DNA of 64,000 bases from Periplaneta americana (GCF_040183065.1 NC_091125.1:24520312-24584311); one strand, 5' to 3'; positions 22,921 to 34,848 are shown, counted from the stretch's first letter. Notes: generated from the sequence alone by a model not told the origin. Numbers and translations are program-made.

Positions 22921-23654
22921 TCTAGTAACGATGCCTGATACTCAGCGAACCTCAGTGTAGTCAGCCGATGTGATTTTTATAAGGAAACCCGTTGAGCCTC
23001 AGTGAAGGAAAAATGGTTATTTACATAACTCAATTTTTATTGCTTACATAAATAACTTATTTTTATTAACTGCTGTTGTCTATATTTAAACAAAAGAGAT
23101 AAACAATATCAACACAGGAACTATTTCGTTGTGTATTGATACTTTTCTTTAAAGTTATATTTATAATTAACTTCAGTCACTGGAATTTCTTTCATTTACA
23201 TTTTTAAGGTCAGACTGAAATTTTAGAAGCACAGAAGAAGCAAGGTAACTTTTCCAAAGTTTCACGAATGTAATGGATCTTGTGGCTAACGAAGACTGAC
23301 AGTTGTCAAGAGCTTAGAGTTTCCTCTTGGAAGTAAATCACCATTAGCACAGCTACAGAACTTCACGCTCTGAAACGCTCGCCATTCAAGGGTTTAAAAA
23401 AACTTGTGATTATTGTGTCCTGATTTCAAAGCCAGTATACTGGTGAAATATGCAAAGTATTTATGTATTATATACAGTTATAGTTCTACAAAACTTCTTG
23501 GGACTGATTCTATCCTACATAGGCCTATTTTCCGAACTTAATCACACACTGGACACACAAACTGGACCTCCTAACACAAATTGGGATATCACTTCGAGAA
23601 GGGAAAAGTGTCACCAACTAGTCAGAATTTTTAGTCTCGGAAACTGGAACTTAA
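22921..23654. other. spacer, no gene seen
   Basis: No recognisable feature. Confidence 0.5.
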
Positions 23655-23875
23655 TCCCTGTATTTACTGCAGTTAGCCTCAGTGTTAGAGAGTAAGCTTT
23701 TTATTCCATGGATTCGAGTTCGATCCATGGCATTAAGTGGGCTGATACTTGTGATGACTAAGTTTGGCAGATGAGGATTTTTTTTCGCGATTCTCACGTT
23801 TCCCTTAATTTACAGAATTTCACTTCCCTAACACACTCCATTTTATTATTAACATTTCCCTAAATTCATATCATT
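23655..23875 (+). mobile_element. tRNA-derived SINE, family B (diverged)
   Basis: A tRNA-like head (TTAGCCTCAGTGTTAGAGAG, then GAGTTCGATCC) precedes TACTTGTGATGAC, CGCGATTCTCACGTTTCCC and CTAACACACTCC. The order agrees with the copies at 22.3 and 50.2 kb. Confidence 0.45.
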
Positions 23876-23933
23876 TCATTTTGGGTAACAACGGACAAGA
23901 TGGGCAGTCAGATTACTGCTTTTTTTACACTGA

Positions 23934-24730
23934 GGCTCGAATTTCTATTACCTAAAAACTCTGGAAATATGCATGCATTTATGCTCTAAAAACCTCCAAA
24001 ATATGATCTAAAACTAAACTAGACATGACGCAAAACAAATTAAATATTTTAAAATAATTATTTAGGAAATTTGTTTTTTACCGCTCTATAAAATTGATTT
24101 TTGAATGTTAACCTCTTTCACTGACTATGCTGATTGTTAATCCTATAAAAATAAAAGGAAGAATAGAAAGGTGAAAGATGTCCAATGTCTGGTCTATGCG
24201 TGACTAATTCTTTTACAGCTATGTCAACAGTCTTACTAACTGTTTATGAATTACTACCTGGCAACAGAAGGGTTGGCGTTACATGTTTGAGAGGGTTGAA
24301 GGGGGTGAAGGCGAGACCGACCAGAAACAATCTGGTCATATTCCAAACATTCTTTTGTCCTTTGTGTTTTGACGAATTACTGCTGGTGAATCCAGTTTCC
24401 TTGAAACTACACACAAACCACAACTATTCCTGATGAAAGGTAATCCAGAATAATTAATCAAAGACAAAATATCTTGCTATTATTCACACAAAACATGTGA
24501 TTATATTTGAATATCTGTTAAAGCAATTGTAATATGACGAAAAATATGGTCTTATGCTATTTTTTTAATATTATTTAATGCTAAAATATGATAAAATATG
24601 CATTTACATTATATGACCAATATAAACCGTGTGATCGTGGTAAGAAAAGCTAAAAATCAGTTTAATTTAACTTAAGTTTATGAAAAGAAATCAGCATCAA
24701 AATATGACACGTCGTAGGAATCCGAAACCC
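23934..24730. mobile_element. candidate non-autonomous hAT
   Basis: Left end GGCTCGAATTTCTA and right end, on the other strand, GGGTTTCGGATTCCTA are partly inverted copies. Flanks TACACTGA (23926-23933) and TACAGTCA (24731-24738) agree at 6 of 8 positions. Inside, TGCTCTAAAA and repeated ATATGCATTTATG-like words recall the subterminal repeats of the 60 kb hAT. Confidence 0.35.
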
Positions 24731-25367
24731 TACAGTCATGACTAGACCGAGGAACTCCATGCAATAAATTGCATGTTTTTATTGATTTGGAATATTGAAA
24801 AAGTAAAAGTGGATCTTTGCCGATCATGGTTTTTACGTTCGAATAAAGCCAACCTTATTTTGTATAAATGCATATTTCAAGAATTTTGCACCTTAAAAGC
24901 ATTGCACATTTTATTTTCCGTAATTTAACTGCATATATTAACTTCCTTTTTTTTGCCTAATTTATTGTCTAATATCAAAATTTCTCTCTGATAAAAATAA
25001 GAATAATTTCCAAGAAATCTAAAAATTCATATGAGAAGTAAAACCAGTAATATTCGTTAGTTATTATTGTTGAGGACATGAAATTACTGCGACGACATTG
25101 TTGCTAGTGCTCTGGTTTCACAGAAACAAAACTGCGACAATGAAGTCAAGTGGAGTGTAAATTTTCATTTCAGTAAATTTTACTACACAACCAAGCAGTG
25201 GGAAAAAATTTGATTTACTGTATTTTATAATACTTGTAACATAAAATATAGGCTAGTATACACAGATAAAATTTTAGCTCACCCCTGAAAGAGTAGAACT
25301 CGTTCTAAGACCATGGACAAGTTTTGTTACTATCTTGCTGTACACGTTTATTGTTCTGGTTACCATC
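24731..25367. other. spacer, no gene seen
   Basis: AT-rich, no supported feature. Confidence 0.5.
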
Positions 25368-26091
25368 TTAAGGGGTTAGGTACAGTTTACAGCAGTAAAA
25401 TTTTTGGAAATATTCAACATTTTTTTCCTCCATTAATGTATCTTGTACAATAACGAAAATTGATATGTGTAAAACACCGTTCTTCTGCTATATGAAAAAA
25501 AAAATTTTACAATTAAAAAAATTATATATATATATATTTTTTTTTCAAAATTCAAAATGATGGCAATTTACTGTGCAGTGATGAAACGTTTCCATCATAA
25601 CTCATAAACTTGTTAAATTTTTCATGTTCTCTCTCTTTTATTTTACTTCTGAAACTCATGTTTACAATATCAAGCTCTTTCAACTACATTTCTTAATATT
25701 ATATTTTTTTATTGTGTTAGAAGAAAATGCTGATGTTTGACCATTTTTTAACAGAATTTATTTTTGTCAGCAAATCTATCAAAGTTAGAGAAGCGATTTT
25801 GCATCATATTGTAGATATGATATGCATAAATACACAAAAAATTTCATGACAGAATGTTGGATAATTTTTTAGTTATGTGGGAAACGCTTCATCACTGCAC
25901 AGTAAATTGGATTTTGAAAAAAAAAAAAATAATAATAATTTGTTTAAATCGTAAAAATATTTTTTTCAAATAGCAGAAGGACAGTATTTTGCACATACTA
26001 ATTGGCATTATTGTACAAGATAGAGTAATGGAGGAAAAAATGTTGAATATTTCCAAAATTTTATTGCTGTAAACTGTACCTAACCCCTTAA
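25368..26091. mobile_element. TTAA foldback transposon, ~220-bp arms
   Basis: The ends read TTAAGGGGTTAGGTACAGTT and, on the other strand at the right, the same sequence. The arms stay recognisably inverted for about 220 bases, through CAGCARTAAAATTTTKGGAA and as far as TTTACTGTGCAGTGATGAA. The middle (about 25590-25880) is unique. A TTAA at both borders suggests a piggyBac- or Kolobok-type target. With the palindromic edge a TA target cannot be excluded. There is no transposase. Confidence 0.8.
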
Positions 26092-27350
26092 TAGGAGAAG
26101 AAATAATACTAAATCTTTAGAAATGCACTTTTTGGAGAGAATGTTGAAGTAATTGTTTTAAATTTAATGAATATAAACTATTACTATTAATAAAACAAAT
26201 ATGATAAGAATAATATAGCCTACATAAAGCGGAAAATATTATTAATTATTAAACTATTTTTTGTTGTGAACTATAAACATAAATCAAATATGCTACTAAC
26301 TTCTGGTAGAATTGGTTTCTAACAGAGGTAGGACCACTCCTCTTTGTTTAATGAACAATAAACAATGTTCAGCGCAAGGAGTACTGCGCACCTGACCAAA
26401 CAAAGGACTAATTGGTAGGAATGTGTGTCTCGAGGAAAAAAAGAGAGACTGGCTAGACAGAGACAAAGATATATAGACTACAATAATTAAGCTCTCCGTT
26501 AATTAGAAGATTATGTTTCTTCTGGTAGAAGTGAACCCAGGAACCTAGTAGGATTACTCTTCGTACATTGACTTACAAATATGTTCGAGTTTTGGAAAAT
26601 CCATATTGATAGATATTTTATCGAGTACTGTCGATTGCCAACAACATTATTTCACTGGTATAAAACTGCGTTAGCCCTTTTTATTGTTTAGCCTAATTAC
26701 CAGTCTGTTGCATTTCTTCTCCTTCTTTTGATTATCTCACTTTTTTTTTTCCTTTCCATCATATCACTTCACTCCTTCTCGTTAAAAGGGGACCATTATC
26801 ATTATAATCATCATCTATCATCATCATCATCATCATCATCACTGGCAATGGACTGGAAGTTACTGAATTCAATTCCGGGTGAGGACAAGATTGTTCATTT
26901 TGCCAAAACATCCAAAACGGCCCCCAGAATCACTCAGCCTCCTATAAAATTGAATACCGAGTCTTTCCCGAGAAGCGTGGCGTCGACCACACCACCTCAT
27001 TACAGGGCTGCACAATGTGCAATTTTCTTAATCTAGCTGGACAAAATTAATAATTTCTCTCCTATTCAACAGATTTTCATGAAACGTTATGCAGAACTTT
27101 AAGGTAGCATATTTGATTTCAACACAAACTCTAATTACGTTTGTTTAAGGGTAAATTTATACAAAATTGATAACTTCTTTCCTATGTAAAATATTTTCAT
27201 GAAATGTTATGCAGAACTTTAACGTAGCGTCTTTTATCTGAATACAAACTCTGACTACGTGTATGTAAGGGGAACTACCACTTTGTAGAGGGTGAATTTA
27301 GGCAAAATCAATAACTACTTTCCTATATAACATATATGTTGATGCAATTC
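26092..27350. other. spacer with (CAT)n run
   Basis: A (TCA)n run at about 26816-26842 is the only clear feature. The 102-codon frame starting near 26728 spans it and has no similarity. Near 27060-27310 a phrase of the type TTCATGAAAYGTTATGCAGAAC recurs twice about 120 bases apart, a weak local duplication. Confidence 0.5.
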
Positions 27351-27360
27351 TACACCTTGG

Positions 27361-27619
27361 TGTCCACACCTGTGGAGTAACGGTCAGCGCGTCTGGCCGC
27401 GAAACCAGGTGGCCCGGGTTCGAATCCCGGTTGGGGCAAGTTACCTGGTTGAGGTTTTTTCCGGGGTTTTCCCTCAACCCAATACGAGCAAATGCGGGTA
27501 ACTTTCGGTGCTGGACTCCGGACTCATTTCACCGGCATTATCACCTCCATTTCATTCAGACGCTAAATAACCTAGATGTTGATACAGCGTCGTAAAATAA
27601 CCCAATCAAAACAAAACAA
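27361..27619 (+). mobile_element. tRNA-derived SINE, family A2, 10-bp TSD
   Basis: Perfect TACACCTTGG repeats at 27351-27360 and 27620-27629 define the element. The head GTGGAGTAACGGTCAGCGCG and B box GGGTTCGAATCCC differ from family A. The core (GTTACCTGGTTGAGGTTTT, then CCTCAACCC) and the tail (GTTGATACAGCGTCGTAAAA) are shared. It is the best preserved SINE of the window. A second copy of this head type is at 38762-38938. Confidence 0.92.
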
Positions 27620-27629
27620 TACACCTTGG

Positions 27630-28277
27630 TAGGTTCCAGAACATTGATTTGAGGAGTAGAATGCCAGTTGTACCTAAGTCAGTATTTCGCATTTTTTAGC
27701 TGATTCGTAATTATAATTCTTCTAGTCAGTGACTACACAAACGTAAATGTATTTTATCCGTCAGATGTGTAGTAGTCCAATAGATATTCTTACTAATACT
27801 ACGAAAATGCAGCAATTTTACCTCCAAATGTAAACAAGTCCATTCATCCAATTAGAGTAGCTCTACTGGTTACATGCCAAGATGGCGACGCTCGGTTGTT
27901 TCTGCTTGAAGTTAGCGTGTGCAAGTGTGTAAACTGTGTTTGGTTATTCGAATGGAAAATACAGAAATAAATCGACCAAATAAGAAATCGAGAAATAAAC
28001 AGATTTGGAAGAAGAACTCTAGAAAAGCCTTAAATTAATGGTTATTATTTTTTAAACATGTTAAATTATTAACCATGAGATTAACATCTTGAGGTTAAAT
28101 AATGTGTTTTATGAGCTTGTAAGTAGAAAATTTTCAAAATTAATGAGTATGAAATTCCAGAAGAACAAAAGAATAATGGCAAAATAACAGTAATGGGAGT
28201 TTATAATGTACTAACGACTGGATGCAAGCCCAAAGAATTATTTGAGGAAATTACTATTAAATACGAGAAAAATTCGT
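27630..28277. other. spacer, no gene seen
   Basis: No recognisable feature. Confidence 0.5.
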
Positions 28278-28352
28278 ACCGGCACCGGGAATCGAACCCA
28301 GGACCTCTCAGCTCTGCGCGCTGAGCGCTCTTACCAACTGAGCCATGCCGGG
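28278..28352 (-). mobile_element. well-formed tRNA-like SINE head
   Basis: On the minus strand a 75-base cloverleaf can be drawn: acceptor CCCGGCA with TGCCGGT (one mismatch at the first pair), D arm GCTC..GAGC, an anticodon-like CTCAGC..GCTGAG stem and a T arm CTGGG..CCCGG around TTCGATT. The anticodon loop has C where U33 is expected, and flanking sequence looks like part of a larger repeat. I read it as a SINE head or tRNA pseudogene rather than a working tRNA gene. Confidence 0.55.
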
Positions 28353-28506
28353 ACACGATCCACGGAGCCGGCCGAAAACCCCTCGTAATGCTTTTTTACG
28401 GCCTTACTACCTGCACTTGAGACGATACACGTCATATATGCAGGAGCGCATATTTTAAATGACTTTATGGCCATATTCAACATCAGTTTCGTATTTTTTG
28501 TCATAT

Positions 28507-28561
28507 ATTATTATTATTGTTATTATTATTATTGTCATCATCATCATCATCATCATCATTT
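28507..28561. repeat. (ATT)n/(CAT)n microsatellite at LINE end
   Basis: Mixed ATT and CAT triplets lie exactly where the minus-strand LINE remnant (28562-28985) ends, as expected for the repeat tail of an RTE-type LINE. Confidence 0.85.
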
Positions 28562-28985
28562 GAAAGTTGCTGAATTGACAATAAAGAACCATTGTAATCT
28601 CTACAGGTCTTCTTCCAATCATAAATGTTAACGTCCTCATGTCTTGTTCTAGCTCGCCTAAATATGTATAGAAATATTGCTCTTCCATGTGGTAGTTCTT
28701 CTAAAACTCTCTTAATTTTGTTTTATTCCGGGGCTCTTACTCTATGACGTATCCATTTTAGCCTTTTAGTTTTGAGTTCTACAACTGTGTTAGTTTCCCC
28801 ATAGACTATTAACGCTTGTAAACGTATTTGTCTGCTAATCCTCTTCATTCTAAACCAACCGTCAAGTACTACACCAAATATAGATCTATTCCTCAATTTT
28901 TTTTTTTCACATTTCCTTTTCAATTTTTGTTCATCTGTTTTCGTAATTGCCCAGGTTTCAGTGGCATACGCTGGGGTAAGAAATT
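28562..28985 (-). pseudogene. RTE-type LINE reverse transcriptase, C-terminus
   Basis: On the minus strand, pieces in different frames spell the C-terminal end common to insect LINE polyproteins: ETWAITKTDEQKLKRK, then KTKRLKWIRHRVRAPE, then RRARTRHEDVNIYDWKKTC. Related LINEs typically read ETWxxTKxxxxKL...RLxWxGHVxRM...GRPRxRWED. At least one frameshift and one stop (after RVRAPE) are present. It is 5' truncated, the usual fate of LINE copies. Confidence 0.65.
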
Positions 28986-30480
28986 GGTGATTTGTATTTT
29001 CCCGTTATTAAAATTAATTTATTTTACTTTTCAAAATGTTTAATAAAACACAACGTCTAGTAGAACTACACAATACGTGTATTAACAATGTCGATCTTTT
29101 TGTAACTTATCGTTATAGAGGTATTCAAAGTAGTTTGTGTATTTGTTTTTTACTTGCCGTTGTTTCTGAATCACCACGAAAATAGTACTTTATTGCCAGT
29201 TTATTACTCTGTACTTAAATTATCAATGCAATTTTGTATTCGTATCCATTGTAGTGGTAATGATTTATGTTGTAAATTGAAACTGTAATTGACTTATTTA
29301 CTGCTGCAGGATGCACAAGTTATATTCTCGGAGTTACAGTTCTCAGAATTCATTAATGCAGCGAGCTGTTATGCCTGGTAATGCTAGTTAATGTGTACTT
29401 TTGCAACGAAATCCAAATATTTCATAGCGGTTACATTAAGCTAGATATATGAGAGAGGTTACTATGTTCGTTGAGTATCTTTGTTGCAATGTGTTTTATT
29501 TAGTTGATGAAAAGTAAATGCAGAAATTACATTTCGTGATTGGAAAACTTTTATATCGTGTTCAAGCATTCAATGCAGTAAAAAGCTGCTCCTCATTTCA
29601 TAAATGGCGTGGAATGTTTTGTATTATTTCTAAGTCCATACGTAATGAGCAGAGAGTATTTGAGTTTGTTAGATATTTTCTTGTTTGTCTCGGATTGTCA
29701 ATTATATTGTAACTGAAATTTAATTTATTTTAATGTTAATTAATTGTCAAAGATTTTAATATTTCATTCAAGAATTATCATCAGTGTTCCTTGAGTACAT
29801 TTTAACCAATACTAGACCTAGTCGGATGTATCATGGAACCCCATTTATATGGTATTGAAGCGATGACAGCAATCCATTTCAGAAATGAAGCATGCTGCCG
29901 AACAAGAGCCTATGTTACGTTACAGTGGTTCTGAGATAACTGAGTTCGAAATCAGGACACTACTGTATGACATAGACCGTAATTGAAAACCGGTCAAATT
30001 CAGAAATGAAAATTTTACACGAGATAAAAAGTTTCCTTAAAAATTGAATATGCATTTATTTCAAACTCATCTTTTACACGGTAATTTAGGAAATTAGCAG
30101 GTTTTTATGTGGTTACCAATATTCTTGTTAGTTCACTTTCGTCCAAAGAATTTTTTTTAATGGTGGACTTGAATGTATTTTGTCCCGAAAATACAAGAGA
30201 TTTCTTAGGCATGTTTGAACTTCATTTATTTCTTGCTTGAAAACAAATCTTGGAAACTTATTTCAGTTTCAGGCGACTTTCCGTTGAGGAGTTAATCAGT
30301 GGATATATACTCGTATATATATTATATATATATATATACATATATTACGCATCCTATATATTTTCAAACAATTATTATTGTACTATATTTTATGCTCGAC
30401 CATGCCGAAATGTAGTAATTATACTATACCTGGTAGCAGTCCTTTAATGCATGTCATTAAAGTACACCTACTCATTAAAT
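28986..30480. other. spacer with (TA)n patch
   Basis: An imperfect (TA)n run sits at about 30302-30345. No gene or element end recognised. Confidence 0.5.
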
Positions 30481-30556
30481 TACAGGTGTTCAGCCAATGA
30501 CAAGTCAGCTTACAGGTGTTCAGCCAATGACAAGTCAGCTTTGTACTGTTATAAAA
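30481..30556 (+). promoter_or_regulatory. 30-bp duplicated CCAAT module plus TATA box
   Basis: The 30 bases at 30481-30510 are repeated exactly at 30511-30540. Each copy contains GCCAATGACAAGTCAGCT, that is, a CCAAT box. TATAAAA follows at 30550-30556. This layout resembles an RNA polymerase II promoter, possibly of a decayed transposon, since no convincing coding frame follows. It is an inference from motifs only. Confidence 0.3.
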
Positions 30557-31245
30557 CCGCAAGTATCGATTATTCTCGGATATGCAATCGAAAGAGAATT
30601 AGCGAAAAGTCACGGAGGCTGGAAATCCAATACTGTCGCAGAAGGTTATGTTCTGTTACTATAATAATTAGCGTTAATTGTAAATAATATTCAAATAAAT
30701 TCAATTTGTCATCTCGTTTTTCAATGTCTAATTTAATTTCAATGTTATATCAAAGTTAATATTTAGTTTACTCTGTAGGTTCTTATAGGCTATCAAGGTC
30801 AATGTGGACATGTGTTCCTCGGAAAAAATCAATACTTTCGCGTCTGCGCACATCTCACAATTTACGAGGTATTGCTCAAGGTCAGTTAGAAACAAATAAA
30901 ATGAATAATTTCAAGTTAGAAATATGGTCGAGCATAAAAAGTCGTATGAAACTCGCCTATAATGATAATTAAGAAGCTCGTATGAAAATTATGAAACTCG
31001 CTTGCGCTCGTTTCATAACATCCATATGGTAGTGAGATTCTGCCCGATCTGTTCACCTTCTTTTATTTGAACTAGGGAAGAAGTACAAAGATGATAGAAT
31101 ACAAAGAGAATACAGAGATAACAGAGTAAAGATAATAGTGCTAAAATAATAGTCAAAAGAGAATAAAGTCAAAGAGAAAGAGAACTAGATATTTCATGCA
31201 GCCATCTGGTGTCGATCCTCCACAAAGAGTAAACTTATAATAGTT
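30557..31245. other. spacer, no gene seen
   Basis: A short palindromic phrase around 31000-31020 (GAAACTCGCTTGCGCTCGTTTC) is the only structure noticed. Confidence 0.45.
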
Positions 31246-31490
31246 TCTTTAACTTGGTTATTTAACGACACCGTATCAACTACTGGGTTATTTAGCGTCG
31301 ATGAAATTGGTGATAGCGAGATGGTATTTGGCGAAATGAGGCCGATAATTCGTCACGGATTATCTACATTTGCCTTACTATTGGGGAAAACCTAAAAAAA
31401 AAAACTCAATCAGGTAATCAGCCCAAACGGGAATCGAACCCGCGCCCGAGTTCGACTCCGGATCACCAGGCAAACGCGCTACTAATATCT
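31246..31490 (-). mobile_element. tRNA-derived SINE, family A (diverged)
   Basis: From the plus-strand left it reads ACTTGGTTATTTAACGACAC, GGTGATAGCGAGATGG and AATCAGGTAATCAGCCCAAA, then a B-box complement GGGAATCGAACCC. All are family A landmarks in minus orientation. Confidence 0.85.
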
Positions 31491-31839
31491 GACCTTGAGG
31501 GACCAAAGCTGTAGTTAAAATTGAAACACATATAGAACTATATGAAAAGAATACTGACCTACCTTCTATCTAGCGGGAAAATGTTTGTTTTTTGACGCAA
31601 ATCAGTGAAACAGTCAAGTCCTTTCCAACTGCAGAGACATCACAATTGGCGGATTCTTGTATAAAATATATGCAGCATATGTTTATCTATACAGTGCATT
31701 CTAAATGTCGATTTAAAAAAAAAAATTGAACTTGATTGGTTTTCGCACCTAGGTTTTCAATTGGACTGCATGTTCGTAATAAGTTTTCAGGTTTAATGCT
31801 TTGCAAATACAATGGTGGTAATAATAATATGATTATTAT

Positions 31840-32010
31840 GTCTATACTATATCATCGTCATTAACAGGGTTACAATGTAAACTACATCTTCCTGTATCCA
31901 AGTGTTTAAATTCTTATCTTCTTCCTCCATTCTTCACTTGCCTCCCAATCCCGTCCTTCCAAGACTCTCTCCTTCATTCCACTTCTTATATCGTCCATCC
32001 AAGTTTTTCT
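31840..32010 (-). pseudogene. LINE reverse transcriptase C-terminal end
   Basis: The minus strand encodes KTWMDDIRSGMKERVLEGRD and then WEASEEWRKKI, the familiar last residues of RTE-type insect LINE proteins (W-DDIR-GMKERGL----W----EWR-KI). It is followed downstream by a short GACGATGAT tail. Confidence 0.6.
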
Positions 32011-32870
32011 ATACTATATACCTTAATCATATATAAACTATAAACGAATATAACTTTGTAGTACAATATATTCGCAAAAAAAAAGTAAAAATTAAAAATA
32101 ACTGTACTCTGCCATAGCAAAATGTAACAAGTTAAAGAAATAATATGCATTTCGTCTTGATAGGGCTTATATCACTTCGTGACAGTGAAACATTGTTATC
32201 ATTGTCTTGTGCTCATAGGTGTCGTTTGTAACCCCCCTCCCCGAATTTTGCCTTTCCCCAAGTTAAAAATTTAAAAAATAATAATAATTGAGTGATACCA
32301 CTAAATAAAAAATGTGAAAATATCCCACTTTTATCAACGCTTAAAAAAAAACGAGTAATTAATGGTTTTCTTCAAATGAAACCAAGATATTGCGCTTTGC
32401 TACATTACTGGTTGTTAGGGGCCTACTTATTTTGTAAATAAAAGTACAGTGTTGTTATATTTAAATCAAATTAAAGTGTGTATTCATTTGTTCTTATCTA
32501 CATCATAATAATAGCAAATGCATATAAATTATTTATCATCTAAGTAGCATAATAAGTAAAAAACTGGGTTTATGTGTGGAAATTGAAAATGTACTGTAAA
32601 GTGGGGTAAACGTGATCATCACACAAAAGAAATAAAACTACATCAGCCGTGTTAGTGACTAAAAATAATAAAAAATACTTTAAAAAATCAAGTACCCTTG
32701 TTCACGGTATGGAAAATAGTTCATTTCGCAGGAAATAGGGAGGGAGTATGCCACGCGATACACCATATAAAAATATAAAGCCTTCCCTAATAAATCTTAC
32801 TCCCCTCCTCCGAAATGACGCTCCAGCTTGTGTTTATGTTTACACCACTGCTACTCACTATTTTCTACAC
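32011..32870. other. spacer, no gene seen
   Basis: No recognisable feature. Confidence 0.5.
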
Positions 32871-32990
32871 CAGTGTTTCTCAGCATTTTTGATGATGAGA
32901 ACCCCTCCTTTCTGGCCTAAGGTATAGAATACGTAGAATGTAACATACAGTAACGCGAATTTGATTCAAATTTCAAAGAAAACTTTTAAA

Positions 32991-33041
<51 letters not shown>

Positions 33042-33108
33042 TTGTTCGCGGTCCCCCAGTAACTTCGTCGACCCTCAACATCTGTGACCCCTCAGTTGAG
33101 AATCTCTG
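32871..33108. mobile_element. 238-bp hAT MITE containing (AAT)n
   Basis: Left end CAGTGTTTCTCAGCATTTTT and right end, on the other strand, CAGAGATTCTCAACTGAGG are typical hAT termini. Flanks TTCTACAC (32863-32870) and CTCTGCAC (33109-33116) match at 6 of 8 positions, and the differences are transitions. An (AAT)n run (32996-33042) lies inside. Confidence 0.65.
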
Positions 33109-33116
33109 CTCTGCAC

Positions 33117-33663
33117 TACATAGTAAGTACAGCTCTGAAAATAAAAATAATTAGGGCTAATGATCGTGTACTTTACACCGTATAGACATTTATTCCACCG
33201 AGTCTTTCCGTCTTTTACATAGGAAAACAACATGCAATAATACGCTGAAAGAGACCAAGATTTATAAGATTTACATAAATACAAAAAATAAGTTAGCAAA
33301 ACTTTCTCATTTGCAATATTAACTAATTTCTTATCTTCGCTCTATTTCAGGAAGCGTTCATACGCCATTTCGTATTTAACTCTCGATTTTTCTGGTCAAA
33401 AGGACGAAATAACAGTTGCAGCTGCTTTCTCGCGTTGATTACGGTAAGTCGATACCATGGTGAAATAAGTATTGAGAATTAGACATTATTGAACGATCTT
33501 GGATAATAATAATTTTTTGTACATGAGAATTATAATAGCTTTACTGTTAGTGAAAATAAAATTGTGCATAGTAATATGTCACATTATTACACCAGTAACA
33601 ACTAGAACATAACTTGTGCCATACAATTATTATTGAACGATTTTCCGAAAACAGTAAGTTATT
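33117..33663. other. spacer, no gene seen
   Basis: No recognisable feature. Confidence 0.5.
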
Positions 33664-33850
33664 TGCTACCGAGCTAGTTGGCTCATACGGTAGCGTTTGA
33701 GACTCGCATTCGCAAGGTCCACGAGTTCAAATCCTGTGGCCAACCACTCTGACTGGGATATTCCATGGTTTCCCTCAGTCACAAAGGCAAATGCCTGATT
33801 TGAAATTTACATACCCTGGCTCATCACCGCCTCAATCACCAATATCATAA
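33664..33850 (+). mobile_element. tRNA-derived SINE, family G
   Basis: The A box GCTAGTTGGCTCATACGG and B box CGAGTTCAAATCC are followed by CCATGGTTTCCCTCAGTCAC and AAAGGCAAATGCC. The last part resembles the region after the core in family A (TTTCCCCAACC..AAGGTGAATGCC), though the head is different. Confidence 0.6.
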
Positions 33851-33937
33851 ACGTTAAATCAAAATCTAATATCTCTTACATGAACAAAAACCATCTACAA
33901 CACACAATAGAAACAGCAAATGAACAATAGTAGGCTA

Positions 33938-34632
33938 CTATAATCTTTTCGCTGTAAGAAAAATCCTAATGTAAACAATAGCACGTGACTGAAGTGATGC
34001 TTCATTGGCCACTGTTTGGCGCCATAGATTCTCAGTATATGTTCCCGCCTACTGGTGTACATTCTGTTTCATGTTAAACATTTCCCGTTATTCGTCAAGT
34101 AGATCTAACCTCACTATTGTGCATCCGTTTGCTCAGGAAACTTTTACTTTATAATTATTGTAATTAAAACTCACTTAACTTATTATATACATTTAAGACT
34201 ATTTGTTTTTCTCCGCTTTTGAGAGGGTTTCCACTCTTATGTTTAATAACCACACACACCGAGGATGCAGAAGCCATACTTCAGTACCACGTGCTTACTG
34301 AACAACTACGAGCTCATGTGACGCCAGCTTGTTACAAGAACAGACTACCTCAGTATTACGTTGGTATTCATCCGCGTTCATAATACATAACAAAATATAA
34401 AAGTAGCTTTTCTTTTACATAGCGTTTTACATATGAGTGAAGTTATATGTTTCATCGTATTTAACAACTAGAATTCAATTTTTTATTTTCAAACAATGCA
34501 AGATTATGGTTTCCAAATACGAACTATATTCTCCTGCGGCGTGTGAGTGTTTCGACTGTGAGCCAATCACGGGTTTGACAGCCACGTGCTTGTGTTTACA
34601 TTAGGATTTTTCTTACAGCGAAAACAGTATAG
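33938..34632. mobile_element. 0.7-kb inverted-repeat transposon, copy 2
   Basis: A 695-bp copy of the element at 11893-12589, in the same orientation and with the same CTATA...TATAG borders. TA stands directly outside both ends (33936-33937 and 34633-34634), consistent with a TA target duplication. Differences from copy 1 are scattered substitutions and small indels, so both are old insertions and not a recent segmental duplication. Confidence 0.85.
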
Positions 34633-34848
34633 TATACCCACCGATCCTAAACACACGATATAACCACAGGTGTTAAAACGTGATAGGTCTAAATAAGTGT
34701 AACAAAAGAAAGTATTTGCTGTCATAGGAGCCCATACTTCATAGATCATGATTTCAAAGTTCAAATCATTACAAATTTGATATGTTATTTCTTTATTGAA
34801 ACAATTATTGTTTTGTAATAATGTAATGTAACAAAAGCATGCATGCAT

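Noticed and set aside
28278-28352. Functional tRNA gene
   Set aside because: The cloverleaf is nearly complete, but the first acceptor pair and the U33 position are wrong and the flanks look like a larger repeat; kept as a SINE head.
11893-34632. Segmental duplication explaining the 0.7-kb repeat pair
   Set aside because: Similarity stops exactly at the inverted ends on both sides, which indicates transposition.
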